From the NCBI GenBank assembly GCA_963702495.1, contig CAVPDA010000021.1:1-64000 (forward strand): a stretch of 64,000 bases of DNA. Reading direction: 5' to 3'. Position 1 is the stretch's first letter, and each line of letters opens with the position of its first letter. Source of the DNA: CAVPDA01 sp963702495 (GTDB taxonomy: Bacteria > Pseudomonadota > Gammaproteobacteria > Burkholderiales > Rhodocyclaceae). A program made the translations under genes and the position numbers. Shown here piece after piece: positions 25,551 through 34,134 of the stretch. The notes under the pieces were generated by a model. The model was not told the DNA's origin. It made no database searches and was given only the letters and a program-made list of their open reading frames with translations.

Positions 25551-26798
25551 TCAGGCCGGCTGCAGCCAGCGTGCCAGCAGCGCGTGCAGGTCGAAGAAGG
25601 AAACCGGCTTGGCCAGTTGATCGTTCATGCCGGCGGCGAGACAGCGCTCGTGGGCGTCCGGGACGTCGGCCTGCGTGAGGGCGATGATGGGCACGGGTCG
25701 CCGCGAAACATTCGCCGCCCGGATTTGGTGCACCGTCTCGACAATGTCCGGCTCAGGCAGCTCGCAGTCCATCAGGACGAGATCGAAGGGAGCTGCGGCC
25801 AGTGCGGTGCGGGCTTCGATACCGGTTTCGGCCATCGTCACGTGCACGCCGCAATGCTGCAACATGGCCTTCGTCAAATCACGGCTGGAGCCGTTGACCT
25901 CCACCACCAGTACGTGCCGATCGGCCGGAATCGGGGTCGGCTGCGCCTCGTCGGCGGCGGCCGTAGGGAGAGCAGCGCGCACATCGGCCTCACGCGCGGG
26001 TTGTCCCACCGGTTCGTCGACAGTCGAATGACGTGAGCGGAGATCCTGCACCATGCGGTTGAAACTGCGCTGCAGCGCGCCGATCTCGTCGTGGCTGGTG
26101 ATGCTGACCTGCTCCTCCAGGTCGCCGCCGGCGACGCGCTCAGCCGCCTGCGACAGGCGGTTGATCGGGCCGGTGACGACCCGGGCCATGAACACGAGCA
26201 AGGCCAGGACCCACAGCGCGCCCAAAACGAGCGTTGCCGACACCAACTGAAGCATGCGACGCTCCATCATGCGCATTTCCTGGGCCACCTCGCGGCGCTC
26301 GGCATCGTGCCAGGCGAGCACCTCCCGCCAGATGCCGTCGGCTTCGGTTTCCGCTCCATAGAGCAGGTCCAGCCGGTCCTTGATCACTCCATCCTCGATC
26401 CGCAGGGTCTTGTTCACGTTGATCCGAACCTGCGTCAGCACAGCCTCCTGGCGCTGGCGCAACGTGCGCAGTTCAGGCCGCCGGTCGCGCTCGCCCGGTC
26501 CGCCCAAGGCGCGCCGCAACTGGGCCATCGCGGTCTGCGCGTAGAGCAGGGCGTCGGCGGCCTCCTGCCCGTATTCGTCGTTGCCCGTGACGACGAAGCT
26601 GACGGCCTCGGCAGTCGCGCGCGTAAGGGAACTGTGGAAAATCCCGTCCATGACCACTTCGTGACTGCCGCGCTCGAGTCGTGCCGCGGCCCGATTCCAG
26701 GTCGAAAGGTCATGCACCGACAGTCCGACGAGGGTGCCGATGGACGCCAGTGCGATCGCCGAGCCGAGCAGCAGCTTGTGGTTGAGCCGGTTCAGCAT
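25551..26798 (-). CDS. Membrane HAMP protein with C-terminal receiver domain, no kinase domain
   Basis: A 415-residue inner-membrane protein. A first helix (KLLLGSAIALASIGTLVGLSV) leads to a ~170-residue, mostly helical periplasmic sensor. A second helix (LVLGALWVLALLVFMARVV) leads into a HAMP domain (GPINRLSQAAERVAGGDLEEQ). After a linker, the C-terminal ~125 residues form a receiver domain with phosphoacceptor Asp in LVLMDCELPEPD and the conserved Lys in LAKPVSF. The usual DD pair of the acidic pocket is replaced by VVEVNGS. There is no HisKA/HATPase or methyl-accepting region between HAMP and receiver, so the architecture looks like a hybrid kinase that lost its catalytic core. ATG 26798 starts right at the first helix; sequence upstream is not coding. 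Confidence 0.8.
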   Translation of the reverse strand: MLNRLNHKLLLGSAIALASIGTLVGLSVHDLSTWNRAAARLERGSHEVVMDGIFHSSLTRATAEAVSFVVTGNDEYGQEAADALLYAQTAMAQLRRALGGPGERDRRPELRTLRQRQEAVLTQVRINVNKTLRIEDGVIKDRLDLLYGAETEADGIWREVLAWHDAERREVAQEMRMMERRMLQLVSATLVLGALWVLALLVFMARVVTGPINRLSQAAERVAGGDLEEQVSITSHDEIGALQRSFNRMVQDLRSRHSTVDEPVGQPAREADVRAALPTAAADEAQPTPIPADRHVLVVEVNGSSRDLTKAMLQHCGVHVTMAETGIEARTALAAAPFDLVLMDCELPEPDIVETVHQIRAANVSRRPVPIIALTQADVPDAHERCLAAGMNDQLAKPVSFFDLHALLARWLQPA

Positions 26799-27011
26799 AA
26801 ACTCACGAAAGCGATGTCGGTGGGCATGGTTTCTCCTGGTCGCGGTTCGGCCATGATACCGATGGTGCGCCGGAAGCCGCCAGCAGGGGCGACGACGGGT
26901 GCTGCGTCGTGCAGGCCGGCGATGCTGGCGAGCGGCATGGCAGGCGTCCGGGATCCTCCGGCACGGTAGGATAATGATCTGACGCAACAATGAGTTGCGA
27001 GGTCGAGGCCG

Positions 27012-27040
27012 ATTGACGTTCACGTTAACGTCGGTTAGAT
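27012..27040 (+). promoter_or_regulatory. Promoter with overlapping palindromic operator upstream of icmF
   Basis: TTGACG (27012-27017) and TAGATT (27035-27040) are separated by 17 bases, a good sigma70 promoter 41 bases before icmF. The spacer holds the perfect palindrome ACGTTAACGT (27021-27030) inside a wider GACGTT-CACGTT-AACGTC (27014-27031). Operators of this look, placed between -35 and -10, are typical of MerR-type regulators such as LiuR of branched-chain amino acid catabolism. The regulator assignment is inference. Confidence 0.65.
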
Positions 27041-27080
27041 TCGCCCGGCTTAGACGTGCTCACCCCCAGCGGAGGCTGCC

Positions 27081-30000
27081 ATGACCGACCTGAGCGAAGG
27101 CCAGCAACTTGCGGTTCATAAGCCGAAAAACAGGGTTCGCTTCGTTACGGCGGCGTCGCTCTTCGACGGCCACGACGCGTCGATCAACATCATGCGCCGC
27201 ATCCTCCAGGCCACGGGGGTAGAGGTCATCCATCTCGGCCACAACCGCTCGGTCGAGGAAATCGTCACCGCCGCCCTCCAGGAAGATGCTCATGGCATCG
27301 CCGTCAGCTCCTACCAGGGCGGCCACGTCGAATTCTTCAAGTACATGATCGACCTGCTGCGCGGGCGGGGCGGCGAGGACATCCAGGTGTTCGGCGGCGG
27401 CGGCGGCGTCATCGTTCCGGCCGAGATCCGCGAACTCCATGCCTATGGCGTGGCGCACCTCTATTCCGTCGAGGACGGCCAGAAGATGGGCCTGCAGGGC
27501 ATGATCAACGACATGGTGCGGCGCTGTGACGCCGATCTGTCGCGGGCGGTGCCGCAGGATACGGCGGCGGTGCTCGAGGCGCTGCAGTCGGGCGACCGCC
27601 GGCGCCTGGCGCGGATCATCACGGCGCTGGAAAACGGCGCCCTGTCCGAGGTGGTCCGCGGCGAGATGCGGCAGCGCGCGGCGGGCATCTCCGTGCCGAC
27701 GCTGGGAATCACCGGCACCGGCGGGTCGGGGAAATCCTCGCTCACCGACGAATTGATCCGGCGCTTCCGGCTCGATCAGGCGGATGCGCTGGCCATCGCG
27801 GTGATCGCGGTGGACCCCTCGCGCCGCAAGTCCGGCGGCGCCCTGCTCGGGGATCGCATCCGCATGAACGCGATCGCCCATCCGCGCATCTACATGCGCT
27901 CGCTCGCCACGCGCGATACCGGCACCGAGATCTCGGCGGCGCTGCCGGAGACGGTCGCGGCCTGCAAGCTGGCGGGGTTCGACCTGGTCATCGTCGAAAC
28001 CTCGGGCATCGGCCAGGGCAGCGCGGCGATCGTGCCGCACGTGGACGTTTCGCTCTACGTCATGACGCCGGAGTTCGGCGCCGCCTCCCAACTGGAAAAG
28101 ATCGACATGCTGGACTTCGCCGATCTCGTAGCCATCAACAAGTGCGACCGCAAGGGCGCCGAGGACGCGCTGCGCGACGTGCGCAAACAGGTTCAGCGCA
28201 ACCGCACGGCGTTCGGCCAGGCGGCGGACGAGATGCCGGTGTTCGGCACCATCGCTGCGCGCTTCAATGACGACGGCGTGACCGCCCTCTATCAGAGCCT
28301 GCTTCCCAGGCTGGTGGACAAAGGCCTGAAGGTGCAGCCGGGCCGCCTGCCGCGGATCGAGGCCAAGCAGTCGTCGGGCCGGAATGCGATCGTACCGCCG
28401 CAGCGCGTGCGCTATCTGGCCGAGATCGCCGATGCGCTGCGCGGCTACCACCGCCACGTCAGGGAGCAGAGCGGCGTCGCCCGCGAACGCCAGCAGCTTT
28501 ACGCCGCCAAGCGCATGCTGGAAGCGGGGCAGCGTGCGGCGGGCCAGTTGGACGAGCTGATCGACGAGCGCGAGGCGGCGCTGGAGGCGCGCTCCAAGAA
28601 GCTGCTGGAGATGTGGCCGAAGACCGTGGAAACCTACGGCCGGGACGAGTACGTGGTGAGGATCCGCGACAAGGAGATCCGCTCCGCGCTCAAATCGACC
28701 AGCCTTTCCGGCACCAAGATTCCCAAGGTGTGCCTGCCGCGCTTCGAGGACGAAGGCGAGATCCTCAAGTGGCTGATGCGTGAGAACCTGCCCGGCTCGT
28801 TTCCCTTCACCGCCGGCGTGTTCGCCTTCAAGCGCGAGAGCGAAGACCCGACGCGCATGTTCGCCGGCGAGGGGGACGCCTTCCGCACCAACCGCCGCTT
28901 CAAGACGCTGTCCGAGGGTATGCCTGCGGTGCGCCTGTCCACCGCCTTCGACTCGGTCACGCTCTACGGCTGCGATCCGGACGAGCGGCCCGACATCTAC
29001 GGCAAGGTCGGCAACTCCGGCGTGTCGATCGCGACCCTGGACGACATGAAGGTGCTGTACGGCGGCTTCGACCTGGTGTGTCCCACCACGTCGGTGTCGA
29101 TGACCATCAACGGCCCGGCCCCGATCATCCTGGCGATGTTCTTCAACACCGCCATCGACCAGGGCATCGACACGTTTCAGCAGGACAACGGCCGGCCGCC
29201 GACCGAGGACGAGGCGGAAAAGATCCGGGAGTGGGTGCTGGCCACGGTGCGCGGCACGGTGCAGGCCGACATCCTGAAGGAGGACCAGGGTCAGAACACC
29301 TGCATCTTCTCGACCGAGTTCGCCCTGAAGATGATGGGCGACATCCAGGAGTACTTCGTCCACCACGGCATCAGGAATTTCTACTCCGTCTCCATCTCCG
29401 GCTACCACATCGCCGAGGCCGGGGCGAATCCGATCTCCCAGCTCGCGTTCACCTTGGCCAACGGCTTCACCTACGTCGAGACCTATCTCGCGCGCGGCAT
29501 GCACATCGACGACTTCGCGCCCAACCTGTCGTTCTTCTTCAGCAACGGCATGGATCCCGAATACTCGGTGCTGGGCCGCGTGGCGCGGCGCATCTGGGCG
29601 GTGGCGATGAAGAACCGCTACGGTGCAAACGAGCGCTCGCAGAAGCTCAAGTACCACGTCCAGACTTCCGGCCGCTCGCTGCATGCCCAGGAGATGGCGT
29701 TCAACGACATCCGCACCACGCTGCAGGCGCTGATCGCGGCCTACGACAACTGCAACAGCCTGCACACCAACGCCTATGACGAAGCCGTCACCACTCCGAC
29801 CGAGGAGTCGGTGCGCCGCGCCATGGCGATCCAGCTCGTCATCAACCGCGAATGGGGCCTGGCGAAGAACGAGAACCCGAACCAGGGCAGCTTCGTCATC
29901 GAGGAACTGACGGATCTGGTGGAAGAGGCGGTGCTCAAGGAGTTCGAGGCCATCAGCTCCCGCGGCGGCGTGCTGGGCGCCATGGAAACCGGCTACCAGC

Positions 30001-30350
30001 GCGGCAAGATCCAGGAGGAGTCGCTCTACTACGAGACGCGCAAGCACGACGGCTCCTATCCCATCATCGGCGTGAACACGTTCCGCAATCCCCACGGCGA
30101 CGCCGTGCCGGACCACATCGAACTGGCGCGCTCGACGGACGAAGAGAAGCAGTCGCAGTTGAAGCGCCTGCGCGACTTCCAGGAGCGCCACAAGCATGCG
30201 GCGCCGGAGTGGCTGGCGAAGCTGAAGCAGACGGTGATCGACGAGGGCAACGTGTTCGAAGTGTTGATGGGGGCGGTGCGCTGCTGCTCGCTCGGCCAGA
30301 TCACGAACGCACTCTATGACGTGGGCGGGCAGTATCGGCGGAATATGTAG
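27081..30350 (+). CDS. icmF: Fused isobutyryl-CoA mutase (IcmF)
   Basis: A 1089-residue adenosylcobalamin enzyme that interconverts isobutyryl-CoA and n-butyryl-CoA. The N-terminal ~140 residues are the B12-binding domain (SLFDGHDASINIM carries the DxHxxG cobalamin ligand; FGGGGGVIVPAEI). Residues ~210-400 are the MeaI-type chaperone GTPase (GITGTGGSGKSSLTDEL P-loop, NKCDRKG base-specificity motif). The rest is the mutase TIM barrel (TTSVSMTINGPAPIILAMFF, VSISGYHIAEAGANPISQLAF). Both length and domain order match known IcmF. GGAGG precedes ATG 27081. It is probably monocistronic. It fits a strain that degrades valine or branched acids and makes PHA. Confidence 0.96.
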   Translation: MTDLSEGQQLAVHKPKNRVRFVTAASLFDGHDASINIMRRILQATGVEVIHLGHNRSVEEIVTAALQEDAHGIAVSSYQGGHVEFFKYMIDLLRGRGGEDIQVFGGGGGVIVPAEIRELHAYGVAHLYSVEDGQKMGLQGMINDMVRRCDADLSRAVPQDTAAVLEALQSGDRRRLARIITALENGALSEVVRGEMRQRAAGISVPTLGITGTGGSGKSSLTDELIRRFRLDQADALAIAVIAVDPSRRKSGGALLGDRIRMNAIAHPRIYMRSLATRDTGTEISAALPETVAACKLAGFDLVIVETSGIGQGSAAIVPHVDVSLYVMTPEFGAASQLEKIDMLDFADLVAINKCDRKGAEDALRDVRKQVQRNRTAFGQAADEMPVFGTIAARFNDDGVTALYQSLLPRLVDKGLKVQPGRLPRIEAKQSSGRNAIVPPQRVRYLAEIADALRGYHRHVREQSGVARERQQLYAAKRMLEAGQRAAGQLDELIDEREAALEARSKKLLEMWPKTVETYGRDEYVVRIRDKEIRSALKSTSLSGTKIPKVCLPRFEDEGEILKWLMRENLPGSFPFTAGVFAFKRESEDPTRMFAGEGDAFRTNRRFKTLSEGMPAVRLSTAFDSVTLYGCDPDERPDIYGKVGNSGVSIATLDDMKVLYGGFDLVCPTTSVSMTINGPAPIILAMFFNTAIDQGIDTFQQDNGRPPTEDEAEKIREWVLATVRGTVQADILKEDQGQNTCIFSTEFALKMMGDIQEYFVHHGIRNFYSVSISGYHIAEAGANPISQLAFTLANGFTYVETYLARGMHIDDFAPNLSFFFSNGMDPEYSVLGRVARRIWAVAMKNRYGANERSQKLKYHVQTSGRSLHAQEMAFNDIRTTLQALIAAYDNCNSLHTNAYDEAVTTPTEESVRRAMAIQLVINREWGLAKNENPNQGSFVIEELTDLVEEAVLKEFEAISSRGGVLGAMETGYQRGKIQEESLYYETRKHDGSYPIIGVNTFRNPHGDAVPDHIELARSTDEEKQSQLKRLRDFQERHKHAAPEWLAKLKQTVIDEGNVFEVLMGAVRCCSLGQITNALYDVGGQYRRNM

Positions 30351-30436
30351 ACTCGTCGAATGGGGTCTCAAGAATCGGATGGGGCGGATACCCGTCTTCT
30401 CCTGATACGCCTGGCGAACTTGCGGCAGGCTGCCTG

Positions 30437-32683
30437 CTACTGGGCGGCGGGTAGGGTCGCTTGGTCGCCTTGGTTCGCTTGCCTGCGCCAGAAGGCAACC
30501 AAGCCCTTGCGGTTCTCCAGGAATTCCGGTGACTTCTCGGCTGCTGTAAGCAGAACCCTGGCGTCCGGTAGGAACGAGGAGCGAGGGACGCCCCACTGTT
30601 CAAGATGACTGTCGTCGAACTCCCTGCCGCAGAACATTATTTCGAGGCCATCGGCACGCATCGTAATAATCTCTGAAACGATGCTTTCAAGCCTAGCCGC
30701 GTCTACTTTCAAGTGGCTGATTCGGGCTGCCAGATCGAAACCCGACCGACTGGGGTTCGGCTCGCTCAGCGCGGGCAAGACGTTCATGGCGGATTTGACC
30801 CAGGTATCCGCGAATTCTCTGATCACTCCTTCGACTTGAATCAGTTGTTCTGACACCGGCTTCGGCGGTCTTTGGTCAGCGCCAAACAAGTCCCGGTAAG
30901 CCATTGCCACAATAGGGTAAGAAAGCCAGACTGAGGCTTCGCCGAGAATCCGCCGAAGGGCTTCAATGCGATGGTCTTGTGAGTCTTTCCTGATAACGGT
31001 TTCGAGGGCAGCATGTGGCCCGAAATGCAGATTGAAAGTGAGAAGTGCGTCTTCGCCGAAGCGGTTTGCCGCTTCCACAAAAACGGCGGCGAATCTCTGG
31101 CAGTCGGCCTCCCTCGCCTCATCAGCGAAGTCCGAGATCAACGCGCATGCGTCGAGGAACGACCCCGCATCGCTCCAGGCGCGCGAGGCCTTCAGTGATT
31201 CGGGATCGGCGATCCAAGCCGCGACTTCGCTGTTTTCGTAGGATTCGGCATGCCCGACAACGGCACGCCAGCGAACCCAATTGCGGAGCCTTTGAACGCG
31301 CAGGTGGCTCGCGTGGACCTCGGGGGCTCCCCATTGCGAGTTACAGGTGGCATCGAACAAGAATGCCATTGCTTTGACCAGCGGGGCGTGAATTCTCGTG
31401 CCTGGCGACGCCAACGGCTTCCAGCCGTCTCGCACAGCCCGGGCACGGCTTTCTTTCTCTTCGTCGCGCAGCCCAATATCGTCGAACGGGTCTCCGAGAT
31501 CGCCCCGATGGCGATGAGCGGTATCGTATTGTTCGATTCTGGCGGTCAGCAACGCCGACCGATTCCGATCGACGTAGTCGATGATCCCAGGCGTCTTCAG
31601 GCTGACCGCCTCGGCGAGCAACACATCGGCCAAGTTGACATTGCCAGTCAGGTCTCGCGCGGTCACGAGAAGCCGGGTCCGCAGGCGCGCGACATCCCTC
31701 GGCGTTTGCATCAAGGCCGCTGCCAGCGGCAGCGCTTCCTCGACGTCTTTCTGATCGACCTCATTGCCGACCAAGGGGCTAAGGACTGCGGTGAATCGAT
31801 CCGTCGCGAAGGCTTGTATCTTGAATGCGGGCGCCTCCGGCACTGGAATCTGCAACTGGATGATCTTTTCCAGGTACCGGCGGCCTTCTCCGGCGCGGAG
31901 TCGGAATGCCGAACGGAGCGCGGTGGAGGCGGTTTGGGGATCGTAGGCGAGCAGATAGATTACGTTCGGAAAGTCTGCTACGGCTTTCACCGCCTGGACC
32001 ATTGCCCCGAGATCTGCCGGTGGGAGCCGATCGAGGTCGTCCACGACGACCACGATGCGCCGATCTGCTCCATCGAGCAGGTCGACGATGCGCTTGCGTG
32101 CGGCAGATAGCGACAACTTCTCCGGCGCGTTCTTCCAGCGGTCGAGCAATTGGCCAGCCGATTCCTTGGTCTTGTCTGCGGCTTCGCCTGCTGCCGTGCC
32201 AACGGCTTCGAGCAGCATTCCGCTCCCCGGGACCAGGAGGTTGGCCAACGGAGCGAGATGCTTGACCGTGCTCAGAACCCGCGTGTAGTCGATGAGTCGC
32301 TCGGCGATTTCCGTACCCCGCTTCAACCCGTCGCGATGGCTCGGCTCCGCGAGTTCGCCAGCGAGTTGGATGAGAAACGCCTCGACGATCTCGGCGGTTC
32401 CGCTAACCATCCACGGGTTGAAATTGACGAACAGCGGGCGCTCGGCCGTTGGGAGATCTGCGCTGACGGTCTGGACGTGTTCGAGGATCCAGGTCTTTCC
32501 GGAACCCCACTCCCCTTCCAGCCCGATTACCGTCCCTGCCTCGGCGTCGATGGTTCGAATGATGTCGAGCAGGTGTCGGGCGAAGCGGGTTCGACCCAGC
32601 GCGTCGAGGTGTCCGCCGGAGTCAACGTCGATCCTTGCATCGTGTGGGCTGTCGGGCGGCGCGGAGTTCGCGTTGATGGCCAT
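30437..32683 (-). CDS. KAP-family P-loop NTPase
   Basis: A 748-residue NTPase of the KAP family. The start contains FARHLLDIIRT, then Walker A GEWGSGKTW, FNPWMVSG, and Walker B IVVVVDDLDRLPP followed by IYLLAYDP. Between Walker A and B lies a hydrophobic insert (HLAPLANLLVPGSGMLLEAVG), as in KAP proteins that touch or cross the membrane. The C-terminal ~400 residues are helical and unrecognised. KAP NTPases are often found in accessory regions and in some phage-defence loci. It is the last gene of a minus-strand run after a MNT-HEPN pair, starting ~90 bases after HEPN. The ATG at 32683 is chosen; an upstream TTG at 32776 would overlap HEPN. Function unknown. Confidence 0.8.
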   Translation of the reverse strand: MAINANSAPPDSPHDARIDVDSGGHLDALGRTRFARHLLDIIRTIDAEAGTVIGLEGEWGSGKTWILEHVQTVSADLPTAERPLFVNFNPWMVSGTAEIVEAFLIQLAGELAEPSHRDGLKRGTEIAERLIDYTRVLSTVKHLAPLANLLVPGSGMLLEAVGTAAGEAADKTKESAGQLLDRWKNAPEKLSLSAARKRIVDLLDGADRRIVVVVDDLDRLPPADLGAMVQAVKAVADFPNVIYLLAYDPQTASTALRSAFRLRAGEGRRYLEKIIQLQIPVPEAPAFKIQAFATDRFTAVLSPLVGNEVDQKDVEEALPLAAALMQTPRDVARLRTRLLVTARDLTGNVNLADVLLAEAVSLKTPGIIDYVDRNRSALLTARIEQYDTAHRHRGDLGDPFDDIGLRDEEKESRARAVRDGWKPLASPGTRIHAPLVKAMAFLFDATCNSQWGAPEVHASHLRVQRLRNWVRWRAVVGHAESYENSEVAAWIADPESLKASRAWSDAGSFLDACALISDFADEAREADCQRFAAVFVEAANRFGEDALLTFNLHFGPHAALETVIRKDSQDHRIEALRRILGEASVWLSYPIVAMAYRDLFGADQRPPKPVSEQLIQVEGVIREFADTWVKSAMNVLPALSEPNPSRSGFDLAARISHLKVDAARLESIVSEIITMRADGLEIMFCGREFDDSHLEQWGVPRSSFLPDARVLLTAAEKSPEFLENRKGLVAFWRRQANQGDQATLPAAQ

Positions 32684-32772
32684 GTTAAGGGGAACAAGCG
32701 AGGAAGAGGGTTCCGAAGGGTGCCGACTAAACTTCGCACAGGAGAAAAACCGGTCCAGAAAGGGATAAAGAT

Positions 32773-33186
32773 TCAAGTACTTGTTTGACCGGTTAATCCC
32801 AGTTGTAGCTCGACCGCTTCCAGTACCTGCCTGGCAAGACTCAGTGCTTCCTTTACGTCTGCGTCGTCGGGCTCAACCACAGCGCTGGGATAACGGAACA
32901 AGGTTGCGTAGGGAGTCAGAACGATCGCGGCGTCGGCGAGGGCCGCCAGGTCGGCATGCTTGGTCGCGGCCAGCGCGAGCAGCACCGTCAGGTCATGCGT
33001 CTTGGGAAAGTTGGTTTCGTCGGCGGTAAGCAGTGCCTTCAGGGCCTTCTCCGCCGCCTGCTGGCAATGGTAGGTGGCGGTGTCGCGATACGGGGGGAAA
33101 TCCGCCACAAGCCGATACGCCGAATCCAGATCGCGGCGCGCCTTGGTGAACCATGCGGCGACCTCGCCGCGGGTAACCTCATCCAT
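32773..33186 (-). CDS. hepT: HEPN-domain protein, probable HepT-type RNase toxin
   Basis: A 137-residue HEPN protein (EVAAWFTKARRDLDSAYRLV, YHCQQAAEKALKALL, THDLTVLLALA). The putative ribonuclease motif is R-DTATY-H, that is RX5H, within the RX4-6H range of active HEPN toxins. The HXY tyrosine that MntA modifies in characterised HepT proteins is not at its usual place (H is followed by CQ), so the neutralisation mechanism may differ. Its ATG overlaps the end of the MNT gene by 8 bases, so the two are translationally coupled. It probably cuts RNA unless restrained by its partner. Confidence 0.85.
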   Translation of the reverse strand: MDEVTRGEVAAWFTKARRDLDSAYRLVADFPPYRDTATYHCQQAAEKALKALLTADETNFPKTHDLTVLLALAATKHADLAALADAAIVLTPYATLFRYPSAVVEPDDADVKEALSLARQVLEAVELQLGLTGQTST

Positions 33187-33502
33187 GGATCACTCGGCCC
33201 TGTTCGAGCACGCGGCGGGTCAGGGAGGTTGCAACCTTGCTCAGGCGCTCGGTCTCGGCGTGGGTCTGCACCAGGACATCGCAGGGAACGCCCAGTCCCA
33301 TCAACGCGCGGTACGCCGCTTGCGCACGCTTGTGCGGGGGCTGGTCAGAATCCGCGACGATGACCAGGAAATCCAGATCGCTGTCCAGCGTGGGCTCGCC
33401 CCACACGTGGGAACCGAAGAGGATGATGCGGTCGGGATGTAGTGCTTTGACGAGCCGGTCGCGGGCCGCGTCGATGCTCGCTGCAATGGATTGCTGAGTC
33501 AT
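33179..33502 (-). CDS. mntA: MNT-type minimal nucleotidyltransferase, probable MntA antitoxin
   Basis: A 107-residue nucleotidyltransferase with the signature IILFGSHVWGEP followed by DSDLDFLVIV, giving an exact GSX10DXD motif, and the third acidic residue in VPCDVLVQ. In HEPN-MNT modules this enzyme neutralises the HEPN toxin, in studied cases by adding AMP to it. It is the first gene of the MNT-HEPN-KAP run. ATG 33502 begins the fold (MTQQSIAASIDAARDRLV). A much longer frame upstream runs into the dead Crp/Fnr gene and is not used. Confidence 0.88.
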   Translation of the reverse strand: MTQQSIAASIDAARDRLVKALHPDRIILFGSHVWGEPTLDSDLDFLVIVADSDQPPHKRAQAAYRALMGLGVPCDVLVQTHAETERLSKVATSLTRRVLEQGRVIHG

Positions 33503-33596
33503 GGCCGCCTCCAAGGATCTCGCCGTCATTCTAACCCGAAGGCAACAGCCACTCCCGGGCGACCTGCCCCGCGAACCGCCGTAGCCCGCCCAGATC

Positions 33597-33960
33597 CAGT
33601 GTCGAGCAGCCACATGAAGGTGGCGCGCGGCATGTAGGCGACGGGCTGGCGCGCAGCGCGATGCTGTCGCAGCGCCGCGACTCGTCCTTGAGCAGCGAGC
33701 CCTCGCTGAACCAGCCCCGGAGGGCACGCCGGTGAAGGTGGTCGGCTTGCCGTGGGCGGACAGGTTGGCCATGGTCACCAAGCTGTCGATCACCCGGATC
33801 CGGTGTTCCACGGTCTCGCCGCGGCGGCAGACGAAGCCTCCGGCAGTACAGCCGCGCTGCACGATCACGGCCTTGACTCGCTCCAGTCGCGCGCCTGTGA
33901 GCGCACGCGCCCACAGGCAGTCGCCGAGGAAGCGGTCCAACTTTTTCCACCTGGAGGGCG
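33597..33960 (-). pseudogene. Crp/Fnr-family regulator gene with several frameshifts
   Basis: Read across three frames, the minus strand gives FLGDCLWARALTGARLERV, CTAGGFVCRRGETVEHRI, VIDSLVTMANLSAHGKPTTF, then GWFSEGSLLKDESRRCD, then VAYMPRATFMWLLDT. This is a cyclic-nucleotide-binding-like sensor domain of the Crp/Fnr superfamily. Frame changes occur near 33730 and 33660, and the C-terminal helix-turn-helix is missing. It lies just upstream of the MNT gene, so it may once have been an unrelated chromosomal gene interrupted by insertion of the MNT-HEPN-KAP block. Confidence 0.7.
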
Positions 33961-34020
33961 CGGAGATTGCCGAGCACATGACGGCATCCCGATGCGGGTA
34001 ATCTATCGTTTGGCACATTA

Positions 34021-34047
34021 TTGCGAGTACCGCGTCCGTGCTAGATT
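34021..34047 (+). promoter_or_regulatory. Candidate promoter of the hbd-ligase-transporter cluster
   Basis: TTGCGA (34021-34026) and TAGATT (34042-34047) with a 15-base spacer, 88 bases before the hbd ATG. The spacing is short for sigma70, so this is tentative. Confidence 0.3.
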
Positions 34048-34134
34048 GTAGCCCGCGCGGCGCGGGCCAGTTTGCATTGCAGCGACGGCGCGTGCCGCGC
34101 ATGCGTTTTCCACTCGACACAGAAAAGGGAAGTC

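Noticed and set aside
27060..30596. Very long open frame on the minus strand across icmF
   Set aside because: It mirrors the icmF codon pattern (GC-rich third positions create an antisense frame), is His/Arg/Ala-rich without any domain, and icmF is certain.
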